This document shows, piece after piece, positions 1 through 8,553 of a stretch of DNA of 64,000 nucleotides (its first letter is position 1; every line of letters starts with the position of its first letter). This stretch comes from Rossellomorea aquimaris (GTDB lineage: Bacteria > Bacillota > Bacilli > Bacillales > Bacillaceae_B), in contig NZ_VTEX01000002.1 of the NCBI RefSeq assembly GCF_008180865.1, positions 682,001-746,000 on the forward strand. The letters are read 5' to 3'. Below the pieces are notes generated by a model. That model did not search any database and was not told the origin of the DNA. It saw only the letters and a list, made by a program, of their open reading frames with translations. The position numbers and the translations under genes are program-made.

Positions 1-90
1 TAATCCTGTTTTTTCCATAATCTCCATGTAACTCATTTGTAACTGTATTTTCTTACACTTGACTCATTAGATGAAAGGGGTTGATGTCTT

Positions 91-1866
91 TTGTTGAAAG
101 GTAAACAAGTGTGGGTGACAGTTGTTACGCTGATGTTGTTAGGTGCAAGTACGTTGTTTCCGGGTCCGTCTTCTGCTGCAGGTCAGTTTCTGAACGGTTC
201 TTATGGGGGAAAGCCCTACAAATTGTATATTCCTGAACAGTATGACTCAAGCAGGTCTTATCCCCTATATGTAATGCTTCACGGTTGCACACAGGATGCA
301 AGTCAATTCTCCACTGGCACCAAGATGAATACACTTGCGGATGAAAAAGGGTTCTTGGTCCTTTATCCGGAACAAACGAGCAGCTCTAATTCTAATAAGT
401 GCTGGAACTGGTTTGAAGCAGCCCATCAGTCCCGTGGAAGTGGGGAACCTGCTATCATTGCCGGGATGGTCAATTCTATAAAGAATGACTATTCAATTCA
501 GAGTGAAAAAATATATGCGGCGGGGCTTTCAGCCGGCGCGGCAATGAGTGTAATCCTGGGAGCAACTTATCCTGATATCTTCTCAGGAATCGGGGTGGGA
601 TCAGGGCTTGAGTATAAGGCGGCGACAAGTATGACCGGTGCATTCACTGCCATGTCCAGCGGTGGTCCGAACCCAGGCACACAAGGAAGATTGGCCTATC
701 AGGCAATGGGCAGTGGCGCATCCACTCTGCCCGTCATCGTTTTCCATGGAACCTCTGATTATACGGTAAGTCCGGTGAATGGCGATCAAGTCATCACTCA
801 GTGGTCGGTCACCAATGACTTAGCACAAAATGGGTCGGAAGACGGGTGGATGGATGATCAGCCTGACCGGACAGAAAACGGGACAGTATCCGGTGGAAGA
901 AGCTATAGCGTCAACGATTATGAAGGTGGTGACGGAAAGGTTTGGATGAAAATGGTGAAGGTCCAGAGCATGGGGCATGCATGGTCTGGGGGGAGTTCAC
1001 AAGGCAGCTATACAGATCCACAAGGTCCAGACGCGAGCCGGATGATGTGGGAATTCTTTGATTCATTCAGTGATGACATTGGAGGAGGTGACGAGACAGC
1101 ACTCGTTACGACAGCTACTCCCAAAGGGGGAACCTATTCTCAACCCATCGAGGTGGAGCTGGTGACGAATCAAGATGCCGACACCTATTACACAACCGAT
1201 GGATCGAACCCAACAGTGCAATCTACTCTGTACTCAAACCCCATCCAGATCACGGATGATACAACCCTTACATTTTTCAGTCAGGACAGTTCAGGGCAAA
1301 AGGAAGCCATCAAACAGGAAGTGTATGTGATAAATGAAGGCGCTCCAGATGACCGGGTCACCATCAACTCCATTCCAGAGGAAGACGGCTTCTCCGGGAA
1401 ATTCCTTGCAGATGGGAAAGGGACCGGTGACATCAAAATTGGCGACAAAGGCATGTACAATACCGACACCTTTAGAGGGATTCTATCGTTTGACACGAGT
1501 GTGATTGAGCAAATGACCGTAGAGTCTGCCACGATCCGCCTTTACACCAAATCCCTTACCGGTACAGTTCCTTCCATCACGATGGATATCAAGAGTGGAA
1601 CCTTTGGCAGTGCACCCATTGAATCTAGCGACTATTCCGCCAGTCCGAGTCTTACCAATATCACCAGCTTTCAACCCCCTGCCACCTCAAGTTACATTGA
1701 TGTGGAAATTCCCGCTGCCACCATCTCACAACTGAACAAAAATGGGAAAACTCAATTTCGGCTGAAGGCTGTAACGGTCGCAGGCTTTACTGCCAACCAG
1801 GTCGAATTTTACGGGGGCGGCAACGGGGGAACCTCACCGACCCTCATCATCAATGGAGCGAATTAA
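91..1866 (+). CDS. Secreted PHB-depolymerase-type esterase with C-terminal accessory domains
   Basis: A 591-residue exported alpha/beta-hydrolase of the extracellular PHB depolymerase/feruloyl esterase (LpqC-like) type, likely cleaving a polymeric or aryl ester outside the cell. Residues 1-30 form a signal peptide (KGK, hydrophobic core, SSAA cleavage). The catalytic domain spans about 31-330: oxyanion-hole LHGC near 63-66, nucleophile box GLSAG (Ser147), an Asp in HGTSDYT and a His in MGHAW. Residues about 340-420 look like a CHB_HEX_C-type module (YYTTDGSNPT). Residues about 425-591 form a beta-rich domain like those in secreted glycan-active enzymes. The start is TTG, chosen because GAAAGGGG lies about 10 bases upstream. 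The exact polymer substrate cannot be read from sequence. Confidence 0.88.
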   Translation: MLKGKQVWVTVVTLMLLGASTLFPGPSSAAGQFLNGSYGGKPYKLYIPEQYDSSRSYPLYVMLHGCTQDASQFSTGTKMNTLADEKGFLVLYPEQTSSSNSNKCWNWFEAAHQSRGSGEPAIIAGMVNSIKNDYSIQSEKIYAAGLSAGAAMSVILGATYPDIFSGIGVGSGLEYKAATSMTGAFTAMSSGGPNPGTQGRLAYQAMGSGASTLPVIVFHGTSDYTVSPVNGDQVITQWSVTNDLAQNGSEDGWMDDQPDRTENGTVSGGRSYSVNDYEGGDGKVWMKMVKVQSMGHAWSGGSSQGSYTDPQGPDASRMMWEFFDSFSDDIGGGDETALVTTATPKGGTYSQPIEVELVTNQDADTYYTTDGSNPTVQSTLYSNPIQITDDTTLTFFSQDSSGQKEAIKQEVYVINEGAPDDRVTINSIPEEDGFSGKFLADGKGTGDIKIGDKGMYNTDTFRGILSFDTSVIEQMTVESATIRLYTKSLTGTVPSITMDIKSGTFGSAPIESSDYSASPSLTNITSFQPPATSSYIDVEIPAATISQLNKNGKTQFRLKAVTVAGFTANQVEFYGGGNGGTSPTLIINGAN

Positions 1867-1881
1867 GGATTCACTTCTTTT

Positions 1882-1920
1882 AAAACCATCAGATGTCCCC
1901 GGACTCCTGATGGTTTTTAT
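1882..1920 (+). terminator. Rho-independent terminator of the esterase gene
   Basis: An 11-bp stem (AAAACCATCAG pairing with CTGATGGTTTT) followed by TTTAT, 16 bases after the stop codon. The rest of the gap up to 2115 contains no convincing gene. Confidence 0.85.
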
Positions 1921-2115
1921 TCATATCATGGATGGTCTTAAACCCCCGTCCCCATCAATCCACCCCGGAAATTGTAGGTGAAGGATAGGCGTTGACAAAT
2001 GCAGGTGACTGTCCACTCCATGTTTTCCCTTATGGACTTCCCTCCACATAACCACGGTTTCTTCAACCTACTGCGGATGGAAAGGAATAATGTCTCCTTT
2101 CACCCATGCACCTCC

Positions 2116-2328
2116 TCAAGAATCTTTCGTGTATTGAAAGGCAAGGGTTGATAAAATGAATGACAAGGCGATGAGTATCGGCGTTACAACTAAGAGCCCT
2201 AATAAATCGGTCTTATAATTCCACGGCACGAAAGCATCCCATAAGAAAGCCGTCCCTTTCCATAACACAATGAATATAAACAGCGTGAAGACAAGGTAAA
2301 TGAGGCTTTCTACCAATCGTTTCATCAT
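2116..2328 (-). CDS. Small two-helix membrane protein
   Basis: A 70-residue protein with two hydrophobic segments (about 8-30 and 42-64), a basic N-terminus and a charged tail. I do not recognise the family. Its ATG overlaps the stop of the preceding gene in an ATGA tetranucleotide, so it is probably translationally coupled to it. Last gene of a three-gene cluster of tiny membrane proteins transcribed leftwards. Confidence 0.7.
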   Translation of the reverse strand: MMKRLVESLIYLVFTLFIFIVLWKGTAFLWDAFVPWNYKTDLLGLLVVTPILIALSFILSTLAFQYTKDS

Positions 2329-2543
2329 GGACTAAACCGCCAGTGAGTAGAAAGAAAGGAAATGGCGATGATACTTGTGGCCATGCCCACACTTTCACGT
2401 TCTCTGTATTGTCCAGAATAAAAAAAAAGACCCGTACAGAGGAAACCGATGAAAAATCCGATTTTAAATTGAAAGACTCCTAGTACAAAACCTGCCGCCC
2501 CAATGATTTGAAGCACAACTAGACACTTCTTTTTCATATCCAA
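2325..2543 (-). CDS. Small membrane protein
   Basis: A 72-residue hydrophobic protein, unrecognised. Two membrane segments (about 6-24 and 26-42) are followed by a short charged loop (QYRERES) and a third weaker segment. The initiator may be either the first or the third codon (MDMKK). It overlaps the next gene by four bases and follows the 35-residue ORF at 2566-2673 by 22 bases. Confidence 0.68.
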   Translation of the reverse strand: MDMKKKCLVVLQIIGAAGFVLGVFQFKIGFFIGFLCTGLFFYSGQYRERESVGMATSIIAISFLSTHWRFSP

Positions 2544-2565
2544 GTTTCCACCTCTTTACCATCCA

Positions 2566-2673
2566 TTACTTTTTATCTTTTAAAATCGTAAAAATCAAAA
2601 AGGAGATCAAGATTAAAAAGACGATCCCGACCCCACTCAGGATATCGATGATACTATTCACAAGAAAAATCAT
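2566..2673 (-). CDS. 35-residue single-pass membrane peptide
   Basis: A very short ORF with a good ribosome-binding site (GGAGG, 6 bases before the ATG). It encodes 35 residues that are almost entirely one membrane helix (ILSGVGIVFLILISFLIF) with a lysine-rich C-terminus. It is the first gene of the small-membrane-protein cluster. Single-span peptides of this type often modulate larger membrane complexes, but no partner is evident. Confidence 0.6.
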   Translation of the reverse strand: MIFLVNSIIDILSGVGIVFLILISFLIFTILKDKK

Positions 2674-2742
2674 GTTTAATCCTCCATGCCTTTTTCTAAT
2701 TATTTCAAAAAATAGAATCTATCTCAATCCTTTTTATGCAAT

Positions 2743-2772
2743 AAAATAGCTTACCCGCTATAGATAAGCTAT
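2743..2772 (-). terminator. Terminator after the thioesterase operon
   Basis: ATAGCTTA/TAAGCTAT hairpin with a T-run on the minus-strand side, about 50 bases past the stop at 2823. Confidence 0.65.
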
Positions 2773-2822
2773 CTCCTTTAGTTTTCCGGAATGATCTTCA
2801 ATTTCTGCAGCAAATCCATCCA

Positions 2823-3197
2823 TTATTTAATAATCGTCGACCCCTGCAACAGTTCCGGCTTCGCGCCAAGGATCAATAAAAATAATTTCGAATCACTGAT
2901 TTGTCGGTGCTTTTTCATGATGTCTTTCAGCTGAACGATATTAGGGTTTTCTTTCAGCTTCTGCACTTCCTCCTGATAGAGGGACAGGATCGAGCCTCTT
3001 ACAAACTTCGGCTCATAGTCCGGCAGCTCCTTGTCACGGAGTAGTGATCCCATGTATCCATATTTCAACTGTAATTGTCTCGTCAGGCTTACGACGTGGA
3101 TGAGCTGCTCATTCAGCTCAGGATATTCCTGTTTGAGCGATTCCACATCTTTTTTCGCCTCGTGCAGTTCGTTCATTCCAGCCAGCATTGTGGTCAT
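2823..3197 (-). CDS. Uncharacterised alpha-helical protein, translationally coupled to thioesterase
   Basis: A 124-residue soluble, charged, helix-rich protein of unknown family, with coiled-coil-like stretches (about 8-45 and 75-105). The ATG at 3197 is chosen because it overlaps the upstream stop in an ATGA and sits 9 bases after GGGAGGGG. A longer reading frame starting inside the upstream gene is less likely. The coupling suggests a role with the acyl-CoA thioesterase, but nothing in the sequence specifies it. Confidence 0.72.
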   Translation of the reverse strand: MTTMLAGMNELHEAKKDVESLKQEYPELNEQLIHVVSLTRQLQLKYGYMGSLLRDKELPDYEPKFVRGSILSLYQEEVQKLKENPNIVQLKDIMKKHRQISDSKLFLLILGAKPELLQGSTIIK

Positions 3198-3730
3198 GAT
3201 GCTTCCCCTCCCAAGTTCCAAGGTTTTTCGAGTCCAATGATGTCATTCAGGATTTTACTCTGCTTGCGGCGGACCCGTCTTCGTTCTGCCCGTTCTTTTC
3301 CTGATTCGAACAGAAATTTCTCTTCTTCTGTCTCCGGGACAATTTCCGGTACTTTAACTGGATTTTTATTTTCATCGAGTGCGACGAAGGTCAGGAAAGC
3401 TGTCGCAGCCATTCGTCTTTCGCCAGTGATCATGTCTTCGGCGATCACTTTGCAGAAGATTTCCATGGATTTATTCCCGACGTATGAGACGAAGGATTCG
3501 ACGCATACGGAATCACTTTGATGGATCGGATACAGGAAGTCGATGGAATCCGTTGATGCCGTCACACATTCTTTCACCCGTGCATGACGTCTCGCTGATA
3601 ACGTCGCATTGTTATCGAGCTTCTTCATCAAGACCCCGCCGAACAGGGTGTTGTAGTTGTTTAAATCATTGATCATCACCTGGTCCGTGCTGACGACCAG
3701 ACTCTCTTTCGGATGCTTCGTTTTTGCCAT
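3194..3730 (-). CDS. Hotdog-fold acyl-CoA thioesterase (YkhA-like)
   Basis: A 178-residue acyl-CoA hydrolase that releases free fatty acid and CoA in the cytosol. One HotDog ACOT domain covers about 10-125: the conserved NxLFGGxLMKxLDxxA segment carries the catalytic Asn/Asp region, and SIDFLYPI and FVSYVGNKSM follow as in YkhA/BACH proteins. A basic tail (ERAERRRVRRKQ) follows the domain. ATG at 3730 is preferred over an in-frame TTG nine bases upstream because AGAAGGG is properly spaced only for the ATG. First gene of a two-gene operon. Confidence 0.88.
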   Translation of the reverse strand: MAKTKHPKESLVVSTDQVMINDLNNYNTLFGGVLMKKLDNNATLSARRHARVKECVTASTDSIDFLYPIHQSDSVCVESFVSYVGNKSMEIFCKVIAEDMITGERRMAATAFLTFVALDENKNPVKVPEIVPETEEEKFLFESGKERAERRRVRRKQSKILNDIIGLEKPWNLGGEAS

Positions 3731-3903
3731 GAAGAACAAGTCCCTTCTATTGTAAAGTGGTTTCTCAAACGTTTGATACCCAAAGTGTAAGCCCAGCAGC
3801 AGGATAAGTGAAATGAATGTTTCTTATCATCATCATAGATACTGTCAATGCAATGGTTTACAACTGAATGGTATCAATCTCCACTTTTCCAAAATAGACA
3901 ACA

Positions 3904-3934
3904 AAAAAAGAGCATTCCTTAGTCAGAAATGCTC
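3904..3934 (-). terminator. Terminator of the broken lysR gene
   Basis: GAGCATT/AATGCTC hairpin with a T7 run on the minus strand, overlapping the stop codon of the lysR remnant. Confidence 0.8.
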
Positions 3935-4721
3935 CCCATCAACCGTTCCTGGGTAAAAGTCAGCCACTCTTTTGTGGCATACGATAAGTATTGATTTTTT
4001 CTCCAAATAATGGCGAGGTCCCATTCGATGACAGGCTTTACGACGCGGATAGCGACGAGATCCTCCTTTAGCTGCCTGTAAACGCTGTTAGGCAGGATTG
4101 AAATCCCGAGTTCCGCTTCGATCATCTTCCCGATGAAGTCCCATTGAGAACTTTCAGACACCACTTTCGGGAGAAAACCTGCTTCTTTGCAAGCCCCGCG
4201 GATCCGGTCCTTGGCACCACGATCCGAAGTTCTTCTTTCATAAAAGAAAAATGGTGAAAATCCTCCTCTGCAGCAGGCAGGACACCTACCCCCACATCGA
4301 GCTGGTCGGCGAGGATATCTTCTTCAATCCGCTTCGTCCCATTTTCGATCAACTGGAAAGTGATACCTGGGTAGAGGGCGTGGAACTCCCCCAGCACCTT
4401 GATGAACTGACCCGCGTCCATGATCGGAGGCAGTCCGATCCGGATATGCCCCCGCTGCAGGCCGATCAGGTCATCGAGTTCATGCTGGACATTCTCGAAT
4501 GCCTTATCGATTGTCTGAGCCTGCTTCAAAATCGCCCGTCCCGCATCCGTCAGCACGAGCTGCTTCCGGGAACGATCGAACAGCTCCACCCCCAGCTCAT
4601 CCTCTAAGTTCCTGATCATCTTACTGATCGTCGGCTGGGTCACATACAAATGATCCGCAGCACGGGTGAAGCTCTTGAATCTTGTTACTTCTATAAAATA
4701 TTTTAAGTGCCTGATGTCCAC
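3919..4721 (-). pseudogene. LysR-family regulator disrupted by an internal deletion with frameshift
   Basis: The N-terminal part (GTG start at 4721; winged HTH with RHLKYFIEVTRFKSFTRAA and VTQPTISKMIRNLE) is a canonical LysR regulator up to ELRIVVP. At about 4215-4225 the frame changes, and the sequence resumes in another frame with DRIRGACKEAGFLPKVVSES, continuing to a normal C-terminus. Compared with the LysR family, about 30 residues that normally lie between these points (the HPLA to LHD section of the effector domain) are absent, so this is a deletion and not a single-base slip. The product would lack a folded effector domain. It diverges from the methyltransferase gene at 4800, which an intact copy may once have regulated. 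Confidence 0.85.
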
Positions 4722-4799
4722 TTGCTCACCTTCTTTTACGATGTCAATTCCTTTATAATAATAACAAACCAATACTAGATGTTAAGGATGACGGATTAA

Positions 4800-5588
4800 A
4801 TGAATACAAAAACAAATTACCAAACGTGGATTCGAATGAACAAACTCCTTATTTTCTTGGGCATTTCACTTCTTCTTCTCTTGATTACATTATACTCCGT
4901 TCAGGTATATTTCCGCGTCTTAGCAGGAATGCTCGCCTTGCCGTTTCTTTATATAACCTTTATCCTTTCCTATTCTGTCTATCAATTCGCAACTTTTGGA
5001 GGAGGTTTCCAGTCAAAGATTCACCATTTGATTGTTTCTAAAGTCGAGGATGGCAGTGGAAAGATACTGGATATCGGGACAGGGAGCGGTTCACTGATTA
5101 TCAAGCTCGCAAAGGCGTTTCCAAACTCCACACTGACCGGGATCGATTATTGGGGTGAGAATTGGGAATATTCGAAAGCACAATGTGAACAAAACGCAGA
5201 GATCGAAGGGGTCTCTGATCGCATCCATTTTGTAAAGGCAAGTGCCTCACACCTTCCTTTTCAGAATGGTGAATTCGATGTGGTTGTCAGCTGCCTCACC
5301 TTTCATGAAGTAAAGGATTCAAAGAATAAAACGGAGGTCATCAAAGAGGCACTGAGATTGGTCAAGCCTGGTGGTACTTTCGTCTTCATGGACCTCTTCA
5401 TGGATGAGAGCACATTTGGGAAGAAAACAGAGCTGGTAGCTGACTTGACGAAGCATGGGGAAATTGAATTGAATGATGACAAACTGACAGACATCCTGCC
5501 TCTCCCAAAGATCTTGCGGAACAAGAAAGTACTGGGAAATGCGATGGTGTTGAGTGGGAAAAAAGCGAATAAAGCTCAGAGCAGATGA
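4800..5588 (+). CDS. Membrane-anchored class I SAM-dependent methyltransferase
   Basis: A 262-residue protein. Two membrane helices (about 15-33 and 38-60) are followed by a Rossmann methyltransferase domain (about 70-235). Motif I is DIGTGSGS (91-98), the acidic loop is TGIDYW, and post-motif sequences include FDVVVSCLTFHEV and LRLVKPGGTF. The anchor suggests a membrane-associated or lipid substrate, such as a quinone or lipid. The substrate is unknown. It is divergent from the broken lysR gene. Confidence 0.8.
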   Translation: MNTKTNYQTWIRMNKLLIFLGISLLLLLITLYSVQVYFRVLAGMLALPFLYITFILSYSVYQFATFGGGFQSKIHHLIVSKVEDGSGKILDIGTGSGSLIIKLAKAFPNSTLTGIDYWGENWEYSKAQCEQNAEIEGVSDRIHFVKASASHLPFQNGEFDVVVSCLTFHEVKDSKNKTEVIKEALRLVKPGGTFVFMDLFMDESTFGKKTELVADLTKHGEIELNDDKLTDILPLPKILRNKKVLGNAMVLSGKKANKAQSR

Positions 5589-5611
5589 TTTTGATCTGAG
5601 CTTTATTCGCT
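5564..5611. terminator. Strong bidirectional terminator formed by the end of the methyltransferase gene
   Basis: A 17-bp perfect inverted repeat (AGCGAATAAAGCTCAGA and its complement) with the methyltransferase stop codon in the loop, T-rich on both sides. It separates the convergent methyltransferase gene and the leftward fragment at 5612-5877. Confidence 0.85.
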
Positions 5612-5877
5612 TTAAGGACTTTGACAAGGGCAATGTTCCCTTTATCATCAAGGACACCGACTAACCAATTCCCATTAAACCAAAGGGGTACACTCTCCAA
5701 TACTTCACTTTTATCTGTAACGGACTCTCCCTATCCAGACGAAAGGACATATTGAAATTCAAATATAGCGAAATTATGATCAAACTTCGTCCCATATGTT
5801 TCGTACTCTTGTTCAAGTTGCGTTCGTATTCGGCCGTAATATTGTATACGATTGTATCGTCTATGTATGATGTTCAT
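5612..5877 (-). pseudogene. Small ORF interrupted by an in-frame TAG, unknown family
   Basis: An ATG at 5877, with a good ribosome-binding site (GAGAGGTGAG) overlapping the end of the upstream gene, opens a 48-codon frame (MNIIHRRYNRIQYY...). The frame stops at TAG (5731-5733) and continues in the same frame for about 40 protein-like codons (LWFNGNWLVGVLDDKGNIAL) into the terminator. The continuation lacks its own initiation site. Either a nonsense mutation split one small gene, or only the 48-residue peptide is made. I do not recognise the family. Confidence 0.45.
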
Positions 5878-5883
5878 GTGCCC

Positions 5884-6180
5884 TCACCTCTCCCCTTTAA
5901 ACGACAACCCATTCTCTACAAGCGCCTTCCGAAGCTTCGGTATGGACGACGGGCCCATTCCATGCAAAGCCAGAATCTCTTTCTCGCTGCAGGCAGCCAA
6001 CTCTTCCAAATTCTTGATTCCGTTATTCTCCAGCGCTCTTCTCGCCGGACCTGCAAGGATGGAAAGGAATCCGGTTTCAGGTTTTTGTTCTTTTTCACAA
6101 ACGGGACAGGTCGGGCAATCACTCTTTTTCACATAGGTGTGACCTTTGTCGCAAATCTTCACATTTCCATTCGAAGTCAT
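5884..6180 (-). CDS. Zinc-ribbon plus helix-hairpin-helix (RNAP alpha-CTD-like) protein
   Basis: A 98-residue protein. The N-terminus carries a Cys cluster (CDKGH then CPTCPVCEK, about 10-31) typical of a small zinc ribbon. Residues about 40-95 (LAGPARRALENNGI then LHGMGPSSIPKLRKAL) resemble the helix-hairpin-helix fold of the RNA polymerase alpha C-terminal domain. A nucleic-acid-binding role is likely and the partner unknown. Its ATG overlaps the previous stop (ATGA at 6177-6180). Confidence 0.75.
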   Translation of the reverse strand: MTSNGNVKICDKGHTYVKKSDCPTCPVCEKEQKPETGFLSILAGPARRALENNGIKNLEELAACSEKEILALHGMGPSSIPKLRKALVENGLSFKGER

Positions 6181-6479
6181 GATATCACCTCTTTCTTATG
6201 AGGAATCAATGTAAGGGCATTCAAAAGAATCGTGCCTCCGAGAAGCACGGCGGCAGCGAACGCCACGGCTCCCGATATGTCCATAATCGCGGACCAGTCC
6301 CCGATCGTGACCAGATGATAGTGATAAAAGATCTGGAAAGACAGGGATACGGCGCACGCCCCCATGCTCAACATGGTAAAAGCGACGTGATTTTTTCTGT
6401 TTTGGAAGAGGTTCACCAAAGGTAGTGTCCATGCCAAAAGTCCGAGTAACAGGCTGCCGATATTAAGCCAAACCATCAT
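6177..6479 (-). CDS. Small multi-pass membrane protein
   Basis: A 100-residue membrane protein with three hydrophobic segments (about 4-22, 34-52 and 66-92), unrecognised. The start at 6479 is set by an ATGA overlap with the preceding gene and GGGAG upstream. The gene is the middle member of a chain in which each start overlaps the previous stop, so the three proteins are probably made in a fixed ratio. Confidence 0.68.
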   Translation of the reverse strand: MMVWLNIGSLLLGLLAWTLPLVNLFQNRKNHVAFTMLSMGACAVSLSFQIFYHYHLVTIGDWSAIMDISGAVAFAAAVLLGGTILLNALTLIPHKKEVIS

Positions 6480-6673
6480 ATCATTTCTCCCTCTTTTGCC
6501 TTGTTCCTGGTCCTCCACATCCAAGATGCCAAAAGGAGAACCATACCAACACACGTCATGATAAGGTTATACACAAGAAAATTTCCCGTTTTACTATAAT
6601 TAATCGCAAGCGTTCCTTCAAATATCAACATGATGGAGAATGATAAACGGATGAGATACCCATTAGTCTTCAT
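6476..6673 (-). CDS. 65-residue membrane protein
   Basis: Two predicted membrane helices (about 5-24 and 31-52) and a basic, charged C-terminus (RTRNKAKEGE). The start is set by GAGGAGGG seven bases before ATG at 6673. First gene of the ATGA-linked chain, divergent from the propeller protein at 6771 with about 100 bases between. Confidence 0.65.
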   Translation of the reverse strand: MKTNGYLIRLSFSIMLIFEGTLAINYSKTGNFLVYNLIMTCVGMVLLLASWMWRTRNKAKEGEMI

Positions 6674-6770
6674 ACAATCCCTCCTCACCCTTATTATTCC
6701 AAAATATGTTATCCTATTCAATCCTTCCCTCATGATAAAATAGAAAATATAACCAAAGGAGTCTGATAAC

Positions 6771-7682
6771 GTGAAATACATCATGATTGGGACGGCTTTT
6801 TTGATGGTCATCGGAATCATCGCAGGCACATTCATTTTTGAAAAAACGCCAAACGTAAACCAACCTGAGACGCCAGAAATAAGTGATCCCGTTCCCCCTC
6901 CGCTTCAACCAGTGAACGAAGCTGCCCCAGTTGGATACTCACTTCAGCAGGATCAGCTGCAGATTACATACAACCAAGGAGATGAGTGGGTGAAAGTCCC
7001 TATAGAAAAAGAACTTCTTTTCGAAGGGGAATATAGTGGAAATGAGGACGAGCTGATCGAGGCGAGCTATGTTCTGAACCAAAATCGTGCTGCCTTTTTA
7101 TATGCTCATGACTACAGCTCCCCAGATAAAGGCGTCCGATTGATCTACTCAAATAACAAAGGGCAGACATGGGAAGATGCCAAGGTAACAGGCTCCTCTC
7201 CGCCCATACGTTTTAGGAAAGTCGCCTTTATCAACGATTCTTTCGCCTATGCGATCCTTTCAGCCGACCGGACAATGTCACAGGAATTGACGACCGTCTA
7301 CTTATCGAAAGACGGCGGGAAATCGTGGAATGAGATGCCCCGCCCCGATATCACGCGACTCATATCTGATGGCGGATTTGTTGACGAAAATACCGGTTTC
7401 CTGTCATTTGGCATCCTTAATCCGGAAAAGCCCGACCTCCAAGTCACACAAGACGGGGGACAATCATGGAACGAGGCTTCGATGGACATCCCTGATCAAT
7501 ATGAAAAAGTCTTCGTCATAGCGGAAGTCCCGTTCGAAGAAGAAGATCACCTGGCCGTCTATGTCAATCAAGGTCCGAACGGCGATTATAAGGGTGGGAA
7601 GGTCAAAGGAAAATTCATCTCAATAGACCGGGGACGGACCTGGTCATTCCAAGAGGAGGTACAGCCTGATGAAATCGACTAA
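6771..7682 (+). CDS. Membrane-anchored beta-propeller protein with Asp-box repeats
   Basis: A 303-residue protein with an N-terminal signal anchor (about 3-22), a Pro-rich linker (35-50) and a domain containing four Asp-box/BNR-like motifs: SNNKGQTW, SKDGGKSW, TQDGGQSW and SIDRGRTW. These are hallmarks of sialidase-like and YCF48/HCF136-type propellers. No catalytic residues of sialidases are evident, so a binding or assembly role outside the membrane is more likely. GTG start, with AAAGGAG nine bases upstream. The last 14 bases overlap the next gene, forming an operon. Confidence 0.72.
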   Translation: MKYIMIGTAFLMVIGIIAGTFIFEKTPNVNQPETPEISDPVPPPLQPVNEAAPVGYSLQQDQLQITYNQGDEWVKVPIEKELLFEGEYSGNEDELIEASYVLNQNRAAFLYAHDYSSPDKGVRLIYSNNKGQTWEDAKVTGSSPPIRFRKVAFINDSFAYAILSADRTMSQELTTVYLSKDGGKSWNEMPRPDITRLISDGGFVDENTGFLSFGILNPEKPDLQVTQDGGQSWNEASMDIPDQYEKVFVIAEVPFEEEDHLAVYVNQGPNGDYKGGKVKGKFISIDRGRTWSFQEEVQPDEID

Positions 7683-8514
7683 GAAAATAACCGGGCGTGT
7701 GCTATTCATCCTATCCATCACCTTATTCATCTTCCAGATGGGTTACCTGTTCCTGCACGCAACATATAAGGTGGAATACATCGACAATCGGTTGTTTTAT
7801 CTCTTCAATATCCTGATCATCATTGGCATGGCTGCCTCCATCTTCATTCTCTTCACCTTGCCAAAAACATGGAAAGTCCTATCCTCCGTGGTGGTAGCGA
7901 TCCTCATTCTTCTTCAAGGAGGATTGATCATCCACCATGGTCAGCAAACGACACAGGTTGTAAGCTTTTCACCCGGCATGAAGAACCAATTCGTCCTAAA
8001 AGAAGATATAGGTACCGGGAAAGCCGCCTATTACAGAACATACTATCGGATCCTCGCCCGGCCAAAGGAAGTGCTACCTTATCAAACGAAAGGTGAATTC
8101 AAGGTGAAATGGCTGGAGAAAGATATAGCGGTATTGACCTATCCAGCCGCTGACAACAGCATCCATCAGTACATCGGAACATACGGTGCGAGGGATTCCG
8201 GCATTTCGTATTCCTATGTCGGACCAACGATTCAGGGTCAGTGGAAAGGAGATGGTGCAAGGATCGACAGCACGACAGAGGGAATCTCCATCGACCACGA
8301 TGGAAAAATCGAGAAGTACAATTGGGACAATGTCGTTCAATTCGGCACCATTGCCATCGTCCTCGTCCATGACGGGGAAGCGGAGTGGACGATCGGACTG
8401 AATGAGAATTTCCAAAGTCACTCCAATGATCCCAATCCTCCTGCGGGTGAGATTACACTGTATCAGGCCAGCCTGGAATCTGTTGAGCCGGTCAGACTTA
8501 CGTTTGTTGAATAG
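7669..8514 (+). CDS. Membrane protein with extracytoplasmic domain, unknown
   Basis: A 281-residue protein. Three membrane helices (about 10-30, 42-62 and 68-88) are followed by a hydrophilic beta-rich domain of about 190 residues without familiar motifs. It starts within the end of the propeller gene (AAGAGGAGG upstream of ATG 7669), so the two are co-translated and probably act together at the cell surface. Function not recognised. Confidence 0.68.
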   Translation: MKSTKKITGRVLFILSITLFIFQMGYLFLHATYKVEYIDNRLFYLFNILIIIGMAASIFILFTLPKTWKVLSSVVVAILILLQGGLIIHHGQQTTQVVSFSPGMKNQFVLKEDIGTGKAAYYRTYYRILARPKEVLPYQTKGEFKVKWLEKDIAVLTYPAADNSIHQYIGTYGARDSGISYSYVGPTIQGQWKGDGARIDSTTEGISIDHDGKIEKYNWDNVVQFGTIAIVLVHDGEAEWTIGLNENFQSHSNDPNPPAGEITLYQASLESVEPVRLTFVE

Positions 8515-8519
8515 AAAAT

Positions 8520-8553
8520 AAGCCGATCTCTATTTTGGTGAGCCCGGCTTTTT
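8520..8553 (+). terminator. Probable terminator of the propeller operon
   Basis: AAGCCG/CGGCTT stem with a 19-base loop followed by TTTTAT, just after the stop codon. The stem is short. Confidence 0.5.

Noticed and set aside
1930..2110. Possible gene remnant on the minus strand between the esterase and the small membrane proteins
   Set aside because: Short open stretches exist in two frames, but neither has a ribosome-binding site nor recognisable similarity. Left as intergenic.
5752..6201. 149-codon plus-strand ORF
   Set aside because: It is the complement of the zinc-ribbon/HhH gene and the interrupted small gene, both of which have ribosome-binding sites and protein-like composition.
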